From NCBI RefSeq assembly GCF_018881595.1, contig NZ_JACVQA010000001.1:309625-373624 (forward strand): DNA of 64,000 nucleotides. The letters are read 5' to 3'. Each line of letters starts with the position of its first letter. The stretch's first letter is position 1. The stretch comes from Polynucleobacter sp. UK-Gri1-W3 (GTDB lineage: Bacteria; Pseudomonadota; Gammaproteobacteria; Burkholderiales; Burkholderiaceae). The position numbers were made by a program, and so were the translations under genes. The notes beneath the pieces are model-generated. The model worked only from the letters and a program-made list of their open reading frames with translations, ran no database searches and had not been told where the DNA came from. Positions 39,750-49,394 of the stretch are shown one piece after another.

Positions 39750-40748
39750 CTACTCCTTTGCTTCAAAGCGCAACAATTTTTCACCACTGCCTATCGACTG
39801 CAGGCATGTTTTGGCGTCTATTTTTTTTCCACCAGGTTTTTGCATTTCAAAAACCTCGAGAACACCTTCACCACACTGAATATATACGCTATCACCGCTA
39901 ACCCCCAGGACATCGCCTGCATTACCGGATGAGCCTACATCTTGATTTTCTGCAACCCCGGAATTCCAAAACTTTATTGCAGTCCCATTGCAATTGCTGC
40001 TTGCCCCTGGAAAGGGATTAAAGGCCCGAATACGTAGATCAATTTCTTTGGCGCTCAGCGTCCAATCAATCTCAGCCTCGCTCTTCAGTATTTTTTCTGC
40101 ATAAGTAATACCGTTTGTTTCTTGTGGCACTCGGGTTAATTTTTTGCCTTGCTGTAACTCATTTAAAACATCAACAATGAGCTTAGAGCCGAGGTGCGCT
40201 AATCGATCATGCAAGCTTGCACTATTTTCATCTTTAGCAATTTCAAGTTCTGCAACTAAAACGGTATCCCCAGTATCTAAGCCAGCGTCCATTTGCATAA
40301 TGCAAACACCCGTTTTTGAGTCGCCTGATTCAATGGCTCGCTGAATTGGTGCGGCGCCTCGCCAACGAGGAAGCAATGATGCGTGAATATTAAAGCTACC
40401 GTGTCTGCCGGCCCTCTCGCTAATGTCCAAAATTTCTTGAGGCAAGATCAAGCCGTAAGCAACTACTACCATAGCGTCAAACTCGATGGAGGATAGACGC
40501 TCATAAGCAGCCTGTGCCTGAGCTTGTTTTTGCGGATCGCTGCTGTTACGCCTCAATGTTTCTGGCTGTAACACCGGAATGCTATTTTGTAAGGCAAACT
40601 CTTTAACAGGGCTAGCTTGCAAGTGCATACCTCTGCCAGCTCGACGATCAGGCTGCGTTAAGGCCAATACAACTTCATGACCAGCATCAAAGATAGCGCG
40701 CATTGCTTGCGCAGCAAACTCAGGAGTTCCAGCAAAGACAATCTTCAT
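39750..40748 (-). CDS. fmt: Methionyl-tRNA formyltransferase
   Basis: A 332-residue protein: an N-terminal formyltransferase domain ([37 protein letters not shown] with the catalytic Asn/His, then [11 protein letters not shown]) and a C-terminal tRNA-binding barrel from about 210. It formylates initiator Met-tRNA. It is 8 bp downstream of def, the usual pairing. Confidence 0.96.
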   Translation of the reverse strand: MKIVFAGTPEFAAQAMRAIFDAGHEVVLALTQPDRRAGRGMHLQASPVKEFALQNSIPVLQPETLRRNSSDPQKQAQAQAAYERLSSIEFDAMVVVAYGLILPQEILDISERAGRHGSFNIHASLLPRWRGAAPIQRAIESGDSKTGVCIMQMDAGLDTGDTVLVAELEIAKDENSASLHDRLAHLGSKLIVDVLNELQQGKKLTRVPQETNGITYAEKILKSEAEIDWTLSAKEIDLRIRAFNPFPGASSNCNGTAIKFWNSGVAENQDVGSSGNAGDVLGVSGDSVYIQCGEGVLEVFEMQKPGGKKIDAKTCLQSIGSGEKLLRFEAKE

Positions 40749-40756
40749 TGGTGCGC

Positions 40757-41287
40757 TTAGCGCTGACTCTCTAACTCTTTAGCGCGCTTCTTCATTTTTT
40801 GTGAGATACGAGTGCGCTTGAGGATTGATAGGTACTCAACAAATACTTTTCCCTGCAAATGATCTAACTCATGCTGCAGACAAACGGCTAACAAACCATC
40901 GGCGTCAATCTCAAATTCTTTGCCGTTAACATCCAAGGCTTTCACTCGGATCTCTGCAGGCCTTTCTACTTCATCATAAAACTCGGGAACGGATAAACAG
41001 CCTTCGCGCCAGGATTTAGTTTCAGTGCTTGCCCAAATAATTTCTGGGTTGATGAAAACCATCAATTCATTTTGTTCGTCAGATACATCAATCACCACAA
41101 TGCGCTCATGAACATCTACCTGGGTTGCTGCTAGCCCAACGCCAGGTGCTTCATACATAGTCTCTGCCATGTCGGCAACAATTTTCTGAATACGCGTATC
41201 AACCTGCGCAACAGGTTTGGCAACCTTATGCAAGCGGGGGTCTGGATAACAAAGGACGGTTAATAAAGCCATATAAGAATTATCCAA
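40757..41287 (-). CDS. def: Peptide deformylase
   Basis: A 176-residue metalloenzyme with the three deformylase motifs: [17 protein letters not shown] (metal Cys) and HELDHLQG (two metal His and catalytic Glu). It removes the formyl group from new proteins and opens the def-fmt-htpX-rsmB operon. An ATG four codons in gives MALLTVL and may be the true start. Confidence 0.95.
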   Translation of the reverse strand: MDNSYMALLTVLCYPDPRLHKVAKPVAQVDTRIQKIVADMAETMYEAPGVGLAATQVDVHERIVVIDVSDEQNELMVFINPEIIWASTETKSWREGCLSVPEFYDEVERPAEIRVKALDVNGKEFEIDADGLLAVCLQHELDHLQGKVFVEYLSILKRTRISQKMKKRAKELESQR

Positions 41288-41343
41288 CAGAGCTATCAGT
41301 CTGTCCTGATTGATCTAATTTCCCCACAAGACAAAATTGTTTT

Positions 41344-42018
41344 ATGCAAATACCACCTACGCCAAAACCCATTACCCAAATCGATCGTGGAAGCCCTCAA
41401 TACCCACTCCGCCTCCAGGATTTATACGACCCACCAGCCTCACTCTATATATATGGCGATATTGGCCTTTTAAAAATGCCAATGATTGCCATCGTAGGCT
41501 CTAGAAGCGCCAGCCTAGAGGGTCTGAAAAATGCCCGCCTGTTTGCTCAAGCGCTCTCAAAAACAGGTGTGATGATCGTTTCTGGCCTTGCAAAAGGCAT
41601 TGATAGTGCTGCCCACCTAGCCACTATTGAGAACGGGCCCAACCACTACACCGCAGCCATACTGGGCACGGGCTTGGATGTTGTTTACCCACGCCAAAAC
41701 TTTGCCCTATTCAAGGCCATTAGTCAGCAGGGCCTTTTGATATCAGAATTTCCCCTGGGGGTGGGGCCAAAACCCTGGCATTTTCCCAGGCGCAATCGCA
41801 TCATTGCTGCGCTTGCGGCGGGTGTGGTGGTGGTAGAGGCAGCAGAAAAATCGGGGTCCTTAATCACTGCTCGCTTAGCGGCAGATCTTGGCAGGGAGGT
41901 ATTTGCGCTTCCAGGGCCTATCCATAGCGTCAATTCTGCTGGCTGCCATCTGCTTATTCAGCAAGGGGCAAAGCTAGCCTTTAGGCCTAGCGATGTTCTT
42001 GAGGAGCTTTGTTTTTAA
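41344..42018 (+). CDS. dprA: DprA-like DNA-processing protein (short form)
   Basis: A 224-residue protein containing only the Rossmann-like DprA core: MIAIVGSRSAS, SGLAKGIDSAAHLATI, AILGTGLDVVYPRQN, ISEFPLGVGPKPWHFPRRNRIIAALAAGVVVVEAAEKSGSLITARLAADLGREVFALPG in parts. DprA loads RecA on incoming ssDNA during natural transformation. Most family members are over 300 residues, with an N-terminal SAM-like domain and a C-terminal winged helix; both are essentially missing. The core is intact, so it may still work. No competence gene is nearby. Confidence 0.85.
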   Translation: MQIPPTPKPITQIDRGSPQYPLRLQDLYDPPASLYIYGDIGLLKMPMIAIVGSRSASLEGLKNARLFAQALSKTGVMIVSGLAKGIDSAAHLATIENGPNHYTAAILGTGLDVVYPRQNFALFKAISQQGLLISEFPLGVGPKPWHFPRRNRIIAALAAGVVVVEAAEKSGSLITARLAADLGREVFALPGPIHSVNSAGCHLLIQQGAKLAFRPSDVLEELCF

Positions 42019-42242
42019 GCAAAAACTGCATTTAAATGGCCTAAAAGAGGGTTTTATGCCGAAAAATCGTGATATCAACCTGCCCAAAAATAGCAAAAAA
42101 TAGGGGTTTTTGGACTTTTCTTAATTTATCGGTTAATAATAAAAAAGGGGTAAGTCGTTGGTCAGGCCTGATTTTGGTTTAAATTGGCCATCCGTTTTAT
42201 CCAAAAAAAACATCATTTCTAGCTCAAATTTAGGCAAAACGC
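42019..42242. other. dprA-topB intergenic region
   Basis: AT-rich, about 220 bp, without a gene. It should hold the topB promoter; no convincing hairpin or regulator site was identified. Confidence 0.4.
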
Positions 42243-44915
42243 GTGGCAACTAAAGCAACTACCAAAAAAAGCAGCTCAAAGACTACCGCCGGGGATCACC
42301 CCAAGACGCTCATCATTGCAGAGAAGCCTTCTGTAGCCAATGACATTGCCAAGGCTTTGGGCGGATTTACGAAATATGAAGATTATTTTGAGAGCGATGA
42401 ATTCCTAATCTCTTCTGCGGTGGGTCATTTATTAGAAATTGCCGCCCCTGAAGAGTTTGATGTAAAGCGCGGCAAATGGTCGTTTGCTAATTTGCCTGTA
42501 GTGCCCCCTTATTTTGATTTGCGTCCAATCGCAAAAACTGAGTCGCGCCTCAAGGTCTTACAAAAACTTATTAAGCGTAAAGATGTTACCGGCCTCATTA
42601 ATGCCTGCGACGCGGGGCGTGAGGGTGAGTTAATTTTCCGCTTAATTGCGCAACATGCAAAAGCATCGCAATCTATTAAACGCCTATGGCTGCAATCAAT
42701 GACGCCAGCAGCAATTCGCGAAGGCTTTACGAGCTTGCGCTCCGATGAAGACATGAAGCCACTTGCTGATGCTGCACGTTGCCGGTCAGAGGCAGACTGG
42801 TTGGTCGGCATCAATGGTACGCGTGCCATGACGGCTTTTAATAGCAAGAGCGGCGGCTTCTTCTTAACGACAGTGGGCCGCGTACAAACTCCAACACTTT
42901 CTATTGTGGTGGAACGTGAAGAGCTGATTCGTAAGTTTGTCTCTAAAGATTATTGGGAAGTAAAAGCTGAATTTATCGCTGCTGCCGGTATCTACGAAGG
43001 CCGCTGGTTTGACCCCAAATTTAAAAAAGATGTTACCGAACCCGACGCACGTGAGAACCGATTGTGGAGCGAGGCAGCAGCGCAAAGCATTGTGGCTGCA
43101 TGTCGCGGCAAAAAAGCAAACGTCACCGAAGAAGCTAAGCCCGCCACACAGCTTGCTCCTCAGTTATTTGATTTAACAAGCTTGCAGCGCGAGGCAAATG
43201 CTCGCTTTGGCTTCTCTGCAAAAAATACATTAGGTCTTGCGCAAGCTTTATATGAGCGTCATAAAGTATTAACTTATCCGCGTACCGATGCAAAAGCACT
43301 GCCGGAAGACTACCTCGATACCGTCAAGCAAACCATGGAGAATCTTGCCGAGAATTCGCAAGACTATCGTGCTTTTGCTAAGCAAATTCTTAAAGGCGAT
43401 CCAAAAGATCCAAAAGCTAAAACAGGCTATGGCTGGGTCAAACCAAACAAACGAATTTTTGATAACTCTAAAATTTCTGATCACTTTGCGATCATTCCAA
43501 CATTAGAAACGCCGAAAACCTTAAGTGAGCCTGAAGCAAAGCTGTATGACTTGGTTGTACGTCGCTTTTTAGCGGTGTTTTATCCTGCCGCAGAATTTCG
43601 TGTCACAACGCGTATTGGCGAGGTTTCTGGACACCACTTCAAAACTGAAGGCCGAGTCCTTGTAAACCCTGGTTGGTTAACCGTATACGGCAAATCCAAT
43701 CAAGCAGATGATGAGCTAGTCCCAGTTCAAGAGGGCGAGTTAGTACAAGCCGAATCTATTGTCGCCGTGCCTTTAAAAACTAAGCCTCCTGCACGCTATA
43801 CGGAAGCAACCTTGCTCTCTGCGATGGAGAGTGCCGGAAAATGGGTTGATGACGATGAGATGCGCGAAGCTATGGCTGAAAAAGGCTTGGGCACACCTGC
43901 AACACGTGCTGCAATCATCGAAGGTCTGCTTGCTGAAAAATACATGGTGCGCGAAGCCCGTGAGTTGATTCCAACTGCAAAAGCATTTCAGTTGATGACA
44001 TTATTGCGAGGCCTTGATGTTGAAGAATTAACGCGTCCCGACCTAACCGGTAGTTGGGAGAATAAGTTGTCACTCATCGAGCAGGGCAAGATGAATCGCG
44101 ACACCTTCATGCAAGAGATTGCGCAAATGACTCAGCGCATCGTCAAGCGTGCCAAAGAATACGATAGCGATACTATTCCCGGCGACTACGCCACAATGAC
44201 CACGCCATGCCCACACTGCAAGGGCCCAGTTAAAGAGAACTATCGCCGCTTTGCTTGTGAAAAGTGTGGCTTTACCATCAGCAAGACCCCTGGCGGACGT
44301 GCCTTTGAATATCCCGAGGTTGAAGAGTTATTGCGTGAAAAAACCATTGGACCCTTACAAGGATTCCGTAGCAAAATGGGGCGCCCATTCGCTGCCATTA
44401 TTAAGTTAAGCGAAATCCCGGAGGACGATAAAGATTATCCGAATGCTGGGTTTAAGCTTGAGTTTGATTTTGGCAATACACAAGATGACGAAACGGAAGC
44501 TGTTGATTTCACAGGACGTCTGGCATTGGGTGTTTGTCCAAAGTGCTCTGGTGCAGTGTATGAAGATGGTATGCGCTATGTTTGCGAAAACAATACTGGC
44601 CCTAGTAAATCATGTGATTTCAAAACTGGAAAAGTTGTTTTACAGCAAGAGGTTTCAGCAGAGCAGGTTCAAAAGTTATTGAAAGAAGGTAAAACAGATC
44701 TTCTAACCAACTTTAAGTCAAACCGTACTGGGCGTGGCTTTAAGGCCTATTTAGCCTTAGATTCTGCTGGAAAAATTGGTTTTGAATTTGAAGCCAAAGC
44801 CCCTAAAGCTGAAGGTGCGGCCCCCGCAAAGAAACGTGCTGGCGCTAGCGCAGCGACCAAGTCTGCAGCAAAGCCAAAGCGCGCAAGCAAAGCAAAATCA
44901 TCCTCTAGCAGTTGA
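42243..44915 (+). CDS. topB: DNA topoisomerase III
   Basis: An 890-residue type IA topoisomerase starting at GTG. The Toprim domain (about 20-160) has IIAEKPSVA and NACDAGREGELIFRLI with the acidic triad. The catalytic Tyr is in VLTYPRTDAKAL (about residue 343). C-terminal zinc-ribbon repeats follow: CPHC ... CEKC, then CPKC ... C. A Lys/Ala/Ser-rich tail (KKRAGASAATKSAAKPKRASKAKSSSSS in part) probably binds DNA. It decatenates and relaxes DNA during replication and repair. Its last 169 bp overlap a convergent gene. Confidence 0.95.
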   Translation: MATKATTKKSSSKTTAGDHPKTLIIAEKPSVANDIAKALGGFTKYEDYFESDEFLISSAVGHLLEIAAPEEFDVKRGKWSFANLPVVPPYFDLRPIAKTESRLKVLQKLIKRKDVTGLINACDAGREGELIFRLIAQHAKASQSIKRLWLQSMTPAAIREGFTSLRSDEDMKPLADAARCRSEADWLVGINGTRAMTAFNSKSGGFFLTTVGRVQTPTLSIVVEREELIRKFVSKDYWEVKAEFIAAAGIYEGRWFDPKFKKDVTEPDARENRLWSEAAAQSIVAACRGKKANVTEEAKPATQLAPQLFDLTSLQREANARFGFSAKNTLGLAQALYERHKVLTYPRTDAKALPEDYLDTVKQTMENLAENSQDYRAFAKQILKGDPKDPKAKTGYGWVKPNKRIFDNSKISDHFAIIPTLETPKTLSEPEAKLYDLVVRRFLAVFYPAAEFRVTTRIGEVSGHHFKTEGRVLVNPGWLTVYGKSNQADDELVPVQEGELVQAESIVAVPLKTKPPARYTEATLLSAMESAGKWVDDDEMREAMAEKGLGTPATRAAIIEGLLAEKYMVREARELIPTAKAFQLMTLLRGLDVEELTRPDLTGSWENKLSLIEQGKMNRDTFMQEIAQMTQRIVKRAKEYDSDTIPGDYATMTTPCPHCKGPVKENYRRFACEKCGFTISKTPGGRAFEYPEVEELLREKTIGPLQGFRSKMGRPFAAIIKLSEIPEDDKDYPNAGFKLEFDFGNTQDDETEAVDFTGRLALGVCPKCSGAVYEDGMRYVCENNTGPSKSCDFKTGKVVLQQEVSAEQVQKLLKEGKTDLLTNFKSNRTGRGFKAYLALDSAGKIGFEFEAKAPKAEGAAPAKKRAGASAATKSAAKPKRASKAKSSSSS

Positions 44916-45985
44916 GCTGCAATCAGCTTTGCCGCTAGAGCGGACCACAAAATTCCTCGCGACCCCAGGGCTGTGGCTAAAAATATTCCTGGGCGCTGAG
45001 TAAGTGCACCAATGATTGGTAAACGATCTCCGGCAACACAGCGAACGCCAACAAACTCTCCAGCCTTTGTTAGTGAGCGAAGATTGCCTTCTGGATAATT
45101 CAATAAACTCCTCGCTTGATCGCGATTGAAATCATCACTCGCCTCTCTTGGGGCAAGATCATCCTCACCTTCATCAAAGCTTGAGCCAACAATCCATTGA
45201 TAGCTAACGTCATCAAGCCGTTCAGCAGGCAGGCAATACCCATCACCGGAGATGCCAACTTTGGGTAGCTTTTCAATCCAAGGGCTACCTTCTGAATCTT
45301 CTTTGATCTTAAAAATACTCAGTTGGCCGCGGACCGGCCTTAAGGGCAAACGAATACCGATAGTGCCCATTAAGGCTTTGGCCTCCATGGCGCAAGCCAC
45401 CACAACCTTATTTGCAGTAGCGATCATTTGGCCTGAAGCGTTGAGTAAATGCCATCGATTGCCGTGAGTCTCTAGACGCTCAACTCGCGTACTCCACAGA
45501 CAGGTTAGACGCTCATGATCTTGTAACAAGCGCTTGCTTGCTTCAGGCAAATTTAAGCCGGCGCCGCGCGGCAACCAAACTCCGCTTTGCTTAATTCCAC
45601 AAACTTTTACTGCCTCTTGAGCGTCCATAGCAATAGCCATGTCCTGATCAAGCCCCAATGAACGAAGATGATTAGTTACTTCTGCATGATCGAAAGCTTT
45701 GTCTTTTTTGGTCGGCTGAAAGATTCCATGCTGTTGCCAAACATCTTGCCAGCGCGCTTCGGCTAGTAGAAATGCAATGCGCGTTAAACGCAATAAGCGG
45801 GGTGCGCCTTTGCCGATATGGGGATGCGCAATAGCGTATGCATGGCTTGAGCAGGCGGTAGCTGGAGAAGAGGCGGCATCAATAATGCAAACATCTTTGC
45901 CGCGCTCGAGTAATTCATTTGTGATGGCTGCACCACAAATGCCTGCCCCAATCACCACTATGTCATGGTGTTGGGGTTCGGTCAT
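44747..45985 (-). CDS. FAD-dependent oxidoreductase, MnmC C-domain-like
   Basis: A 412-residue protein with an N-terminal FAD-binding GxGxxG (IVVIGAGICGAAITNELLERGKDV in part), SSHAYAIAHPHI near 50-60 and later RPVRGQL, GDGYCLPAE, WIVGSSFDEGE and LATALGSRGILWSALAAKLI. This is the pattern of the oxidase half of MnmC, which matures 5-carboxymethylaminomethyl-uridine at tRNA wobble positions. The methyltransferase half is absent. Its final 56 codons are antisense to the topB tail (LVAALAPARFFAGAAPSALG), so the real conserved domain ends near residue 355. Confidence 0.82.
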   Translation of the reverse strand: MTEPQHHDIVVIGAGICGAAITNELLERGKDVCIIDAASSPATACSSHAYAIAHPHIGKGAPRLLRLTRIAFLLAEARWQDVWQQHGIFQPTKKDKAFDHAEVTNHLRSLGLDQDMAIAMDAQEAVKVCGIKQSGVWLPRGAGLNLPEASKRLLQDHERLTCLWSTRVERLETHGNRWHLLNASGQMIATANKVVVACAMEAKALMGTIGIRLPLRPVRGQLSIFKIKEDSEGSPWIEKLPKVGISGDGYCLPAERLDDVSYQWIVGSSFDEGEDDLAPREASDDFNRDQARSLLNYPEGNLRSLTKAGEFVGVRCVAGDRLPIIGALTQRPGIFLATALGSRGILWSALAAKLIAAQLLEDDFALLARFGFAADLVAALAPARFFAGAAPSALGALASNSKPIFPAESKAK

Positions 45986-46033
45986 TGAATAAATCTAGAT
46001 AAAACGTTGGTTGCTACAAAAGGCTTTAATGGC

Positions 46034-47899
46034 TTATGCATTCAAGCGTTGTTCAATCTTGGAACGAGTTTCTTTCATCTCTTTTGGCAAGCGATCACCA
46101 AGGTGTTCGAACAATTCTGTATGCAACTTAAGCTCATTCTTCCAATCATCAATTCCAACAGTGATGGCTTTAGTAAACTTTTCTGCAGAATAGTCGAGAC
46201 CACCCCAATGCATATCGCTGTACTCTGGGGTAATACCAAACGGAGTTTCTTTGCCGCTTGCCTTACCTTCTGCGCGACCCAAAATCCAAGAAAGCACGCG
46301 CATGTTTTCACCGAAACCAGGCCATACGAATTTGCCGTTCTCATCTTTGCGGAACCAGTTCACACAGTAGATCTTCGGCAATACTGCGCCTTCGGCCTCA
46401 AGCTTTTTACCAATGTTAAGCCAATGCTGGAAGTAGTCGCTCATGTTGTAACCAGCAAATGCAATCATTGCAAATGGGTCACGACGTACAACGCCAATTT
46501 GTCCTGTAATCGCTGCAGTAGTTTCTGAACCCAATGTTGCGGCCATGTAAACGCCTTCAACCCAATCGCGCGCCTCGCTAACCAAAGGCACGGTATTTGA
46601 ACGGCGACCGCCAAACAAGAATGCATCGATTGGAACGCCTGCAGGATCATCCCAGTTCGGATCAACCGCTGGGTTGTTAGTTGCAGCAACTGTAAAGCGT
46701 GAGTTTGGATGTGCAGCCTTACGACCAGCGGCTCCATCAGCAGGAGTCCAGTCTTTGCCTTGCCAATCAATCAAATGTGCTGGAGGCGTTTCAGTCAAGC
46801 CTTCCCACCAAACATCACCATCATCAGTTAAACCAACGTTAGTGAAAATTACATCTTGATTGAGAGAGTCAATACAGTTTTGGTTTGTTTGACGGTTTGT
46901 TCCAGGAGCTACGCCAAAGTAACCAGACTCTGGGTTGATTGCAAACAAACGGGTTTTACCTGTAACGGGATCTTTGCGTGGCTTGATCCATGCAATGTCA
47001 TCACCAATGGTGGTTACTTTCCAACCTTCAAATCCTGCTGGAGGAATCATCATGGAGAAGTTTGTTTTGCCACATGCAGATGGGAATGCAGCTGCGATGT
47101 GATATTTCTTGCCCTCGGGTGAAGTAACGCCCAAGATCAACATATGCTCAGCCAACCAGCCCTGCTCGCGACCCATATTGGATGCGATACGCAATGCAAA
47201 ACATTTTTTACCCAACAATGCGTTGCCGCCGTAGCCTGAACCAAAAGACCAAATCTCGCGGGTTTCTGGGTAGTGAACAATATATTTGTTCTTATTGTTA
47301 GGCCACGCAACATCTTTTTCGCCAGCAGCTAAAGGCTTACCAACCGTGTGAATACAAGGAACAAACTCGCCATCAGCACCAAGCTGATCAATCACCGCTT
47401 TACCCATACGAGTCATGAGGCGCATATTGATAGCAACGTAAGGACTGTCAGACAATTCAACGCCAATGTGAGCGATTGGTGAGCCAATTGGACCCATTGA
47501 AAACGGCACGACATACATTGTTCTACCGCGCATGCAACCATCGAACAATGGGTTCAATGTTGCACGCATTTCGCTTGGCTCAACCCAGTTGTTTGTTGGG
47601 CCAGCATCTTCTTTCTTTGCCGAACAAATAAATGTGCGATCTTCAACACGCGCTACATCCTCAGGATCAGATAGCGCTAAAAATGAATTTTTACGTTTAG
47701 CAGAGTTAAGACGCTTAAATACGCCCGCTTTAACCAACAACTCGCATAGCTCGTCGTACTCGGCTTGCGAACCATCACACCAGTGAATAGCATCTGGCTT
47801 GGTAAGGGTGGCCACTTCGCCAACCCACTCAATTAAACGCTTATTTTTTACGTAAGCTGGCGCATTTACATTAATCTGGCCGCCGGTAGTTGAAGTCAT
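46034..47899 (-). CDS. pckG: GTP-dependent phosphoenolpyruvate carboxykinase
   Basis: A 621-residue enzyme of the usual length. P-loop-like [16 protein letters not shown], the R-loop and metal-binding regions ([45 protein letters not shown] in parts) and the GTP-binding [11 protein letters not shown] block are all visible. It converts oxaloacetate and GTP to phosphoenolpyruvate, CO2 and GDP for gluconeogenesis from organic acids, which fits a carboxylate-using freshwater heterotroph. Monocistronic by spacing. Confidence 0.97.
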   Translation of the reverse strand: MTSTTGGQINVNAPAYVKNKRLIEWVGEVATLTKPDAIHWCDGSQAEYDELCELLVKAGVFKRLNSAKRKNSFLALSDPEDVARVEDRTFICSAKKEDAGPTNNWVEPSEMRATLNPLFDGCMRGRTMYVVPFSMGPIGSPIAHIGVELSDSPYVAINMRLMTRMGKAVIDQLGADGEFVPCIHTVGKPLAAGEKDVAWPNNKNKYIVHYPETREIWSFGSGYGGNALLGKKCFALRIASNMGREQGWLAEHMLILGVTSPEGKKYHIAAAFPSACGKTNFSMMIPPAGFEGWKVTTIGDDIAWIKPRKDPVTGKTRLFAINPESGYFGVAPGTNRQTNQNCIDSLNQDVIFTNVGLTDDGDVWWEGLTETPPAHLIDWQGKDWTPADGAAGRKAAHPNSRFTVAATNNPAVDPNWDDPAGVPIDAFLFGGRRSNTVPLVSEARDWVEGVYMAATLGSETTAAITGQIGVVRRDPFAMIAFAGYNMSDYFQHWLNIGKKLEAEGAVLPKIYCVNWFRKDENGKFVWPGFGENMRVLSWILGRAEGKASGKETPFGITPEYSDMHWGGLDYSAEKFTKAITVGIDDWKNELKLHTELFEHLGDRLPKEMKETRSKIEQRLNA

Positions 47900-47990
47900 A
47901 TGTTTCCCTATAAAGATTGAATTTTTTAATCCAATAATTTTATCATTTTGGGTGATTTTTTACCCCCGGAACCTGCACAACCCAAACCCT

Positions 47991-49355
47991 TTACTTACCA
48001 ATACAGAATTGGCTGAAGATTTTGCCTAAAAGATCGTCTGGAAGGAGTTTTCCGGTAATTTCACCGAGGTGTTTTTGAGCCAAAGAGAGCTCTTCTGCGA
48101 ATAATTCAAGTGAATTGTTGCCATTTGCTGCAAATTGCTCTGATTTTTCAATGTGCTCGGCTGCTCGCTCAATACAGTCTAGATGCCTTCTGCGAGCCAA
48201 AATTGCACCCTCCTGAGGTCCGGCCCAGCCCACAAGCTCCAAAATCCTTCGCTTTAATTCCTCAACTCCAGCCCCGGTTTTAGCTGAAATGAATAAAGCC
48301 TCCTCTTTTGCTTTTTTTGACGACTCCTGCAGCAAATCTACCTTATTAATAACCTCGAGTACTGCGCATTTTGGGGGTAATTGTTTCAAAATCTGGTTTT
48401 TTAGGTCATCTTGTTGCGCGCCCGCCCGAGAATCAGTCAAAAAAATCACTAAATCCGCCAAACGAATTGCATCCCAAGACCTCTCTATGCCCTTTGCCTC
48501 TACAACATCCGTTGTATCGCGCAAGCCCGCCGTATCAATAATGTGCATAGGTACACCTTCGATGGTGATGCTTTCTTTAACGCGATCTCGGGTTGTTCCC
48601 GCAATAGGAGTGACGATAGCCACATCCTCACCGGCCAAACGATTCAGTAAGGAGCTTTTTCCAACATTAGGCGCCCCAGCAAGCACAAGCTGTATACCAT
48701 CGCGCAAAATTTTTCCCTGCTTAGCGCCTGCGCGCAAGGCCTGTAATTTTTCTTTGACCGCAGTTAGGCGCTGACGTGCTTGCGCGTTTTCTAGAAATTC
48801 GATTTCTTCTTCGGGGAAGTCTAGGGTTGACTCAACCAGTATCCTAAGTTGGGTGATTTCTTCGACCAAATTATTGATGTCATCAGAAAAGGCGCCCTGT
48901 AAAGAACGCGCCGCGCCGCGCACAGCAGCCTCGCTTTGTGCATCAATTAAATCGGCAATTGCCTCTGCCTGAGTTAAGTCAATCTTGTTGTTTAGATAAG
49001 CGCGCAGGGTAAATTCGCCTGGCTCTGCAATAACTAACCCCTCATCTTTGCCTAGCTCGAGGCAACGTTTCATCACCAACTCAAGAAGCTGGGGGCCGCC
49101 ATGACACTGAAGCTCCAAAATATCTTCGCCCGTAAAAGAGGCTGGACCAACAAAATAAATTGCAATGAGTTGATCAATGGCTTGACCATGTTCATCAGAT
49201 AAGGTTAAAAGATTCGCCTGTCTCGGGGAAAGATTTTTTTGAAAGAGGGCGCTTGCAAGGCCTCTCAAACTTTGTCCGCTAATACGAACGATGCCAACGC
49301 CAGCCTTGCCAGGTGCGGTAGCGACAGCAATGATTGGCAATTTTCTCGTCATCAT
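47991..49355 (-). CDS. mnmE: tRNA modification GTPase MnmE
   Basis: A 454-residue protein: N-terminal formyl-folate-binding domain (about 1-120), helical domain, inserted G domain with GAPNVGKSSLLN (G1), IAGTTRD (G2), DTAGL (G3) and NKVD (G4), ending in the conserved FCIGK with the essential Cys. With MnmG, whose gene starts at the end of this window, it makes the cmnm5U34 tRNA modification. It lies 39 bp downstream of yidC, the conserved rpmH-rnpA-yidD-yidC-mnmE order. Confidence 0.97.
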   Translation of the reverse strand: MMTRKLPIIAVATAPGKAGVGIVRISGQSLRGLASALFQKNLSPRQANLLTLSDEHGQAIDQLIAIYFVGPASFTGEDILELQCHGGPQLLELVMKRCLELGKDEGLVIAEPGEFTLRAYLNNKIDLTQAEAIADLIDAQSEAAVRGAARSLQGAFSDDINNLVEEITQLRILVESTLDFPEEEIEFLENAQARQRLTAVKEKLQALRAGAKQGKILRDGIQLVLAGAPNVGKSSLLNRLAGEDVAIVTPIAGTTRDRVKESITIEGVPMHIIDTAGLRDTTDVVEAKGIERSWDAIRLADLVIFLTDSRAGAQQDDLKNQILKQLPPKCAVLEVINKVDLLQESSKKAKEEALFISAKTGAGVEELKRRILELVGWAGPQEGAILARRRHLDCIERAAEHIEKSEQFAANGNNSLELFAEELSLAQKHLGEITGKLLPDDLLGKIFSQFCIGK

Positions 49356-49394
49356 TGCTGTCTATTTATTACAAGCTTTTATGCGGCACGCAAA

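Noticed and set aside
45465-45485. A ninth copy of the boundary repeat (CTAGACGC near 45473)
   Set aside because: Only the half site matches; it lies inside the MnmC-like coding sequence without the complementary arm.
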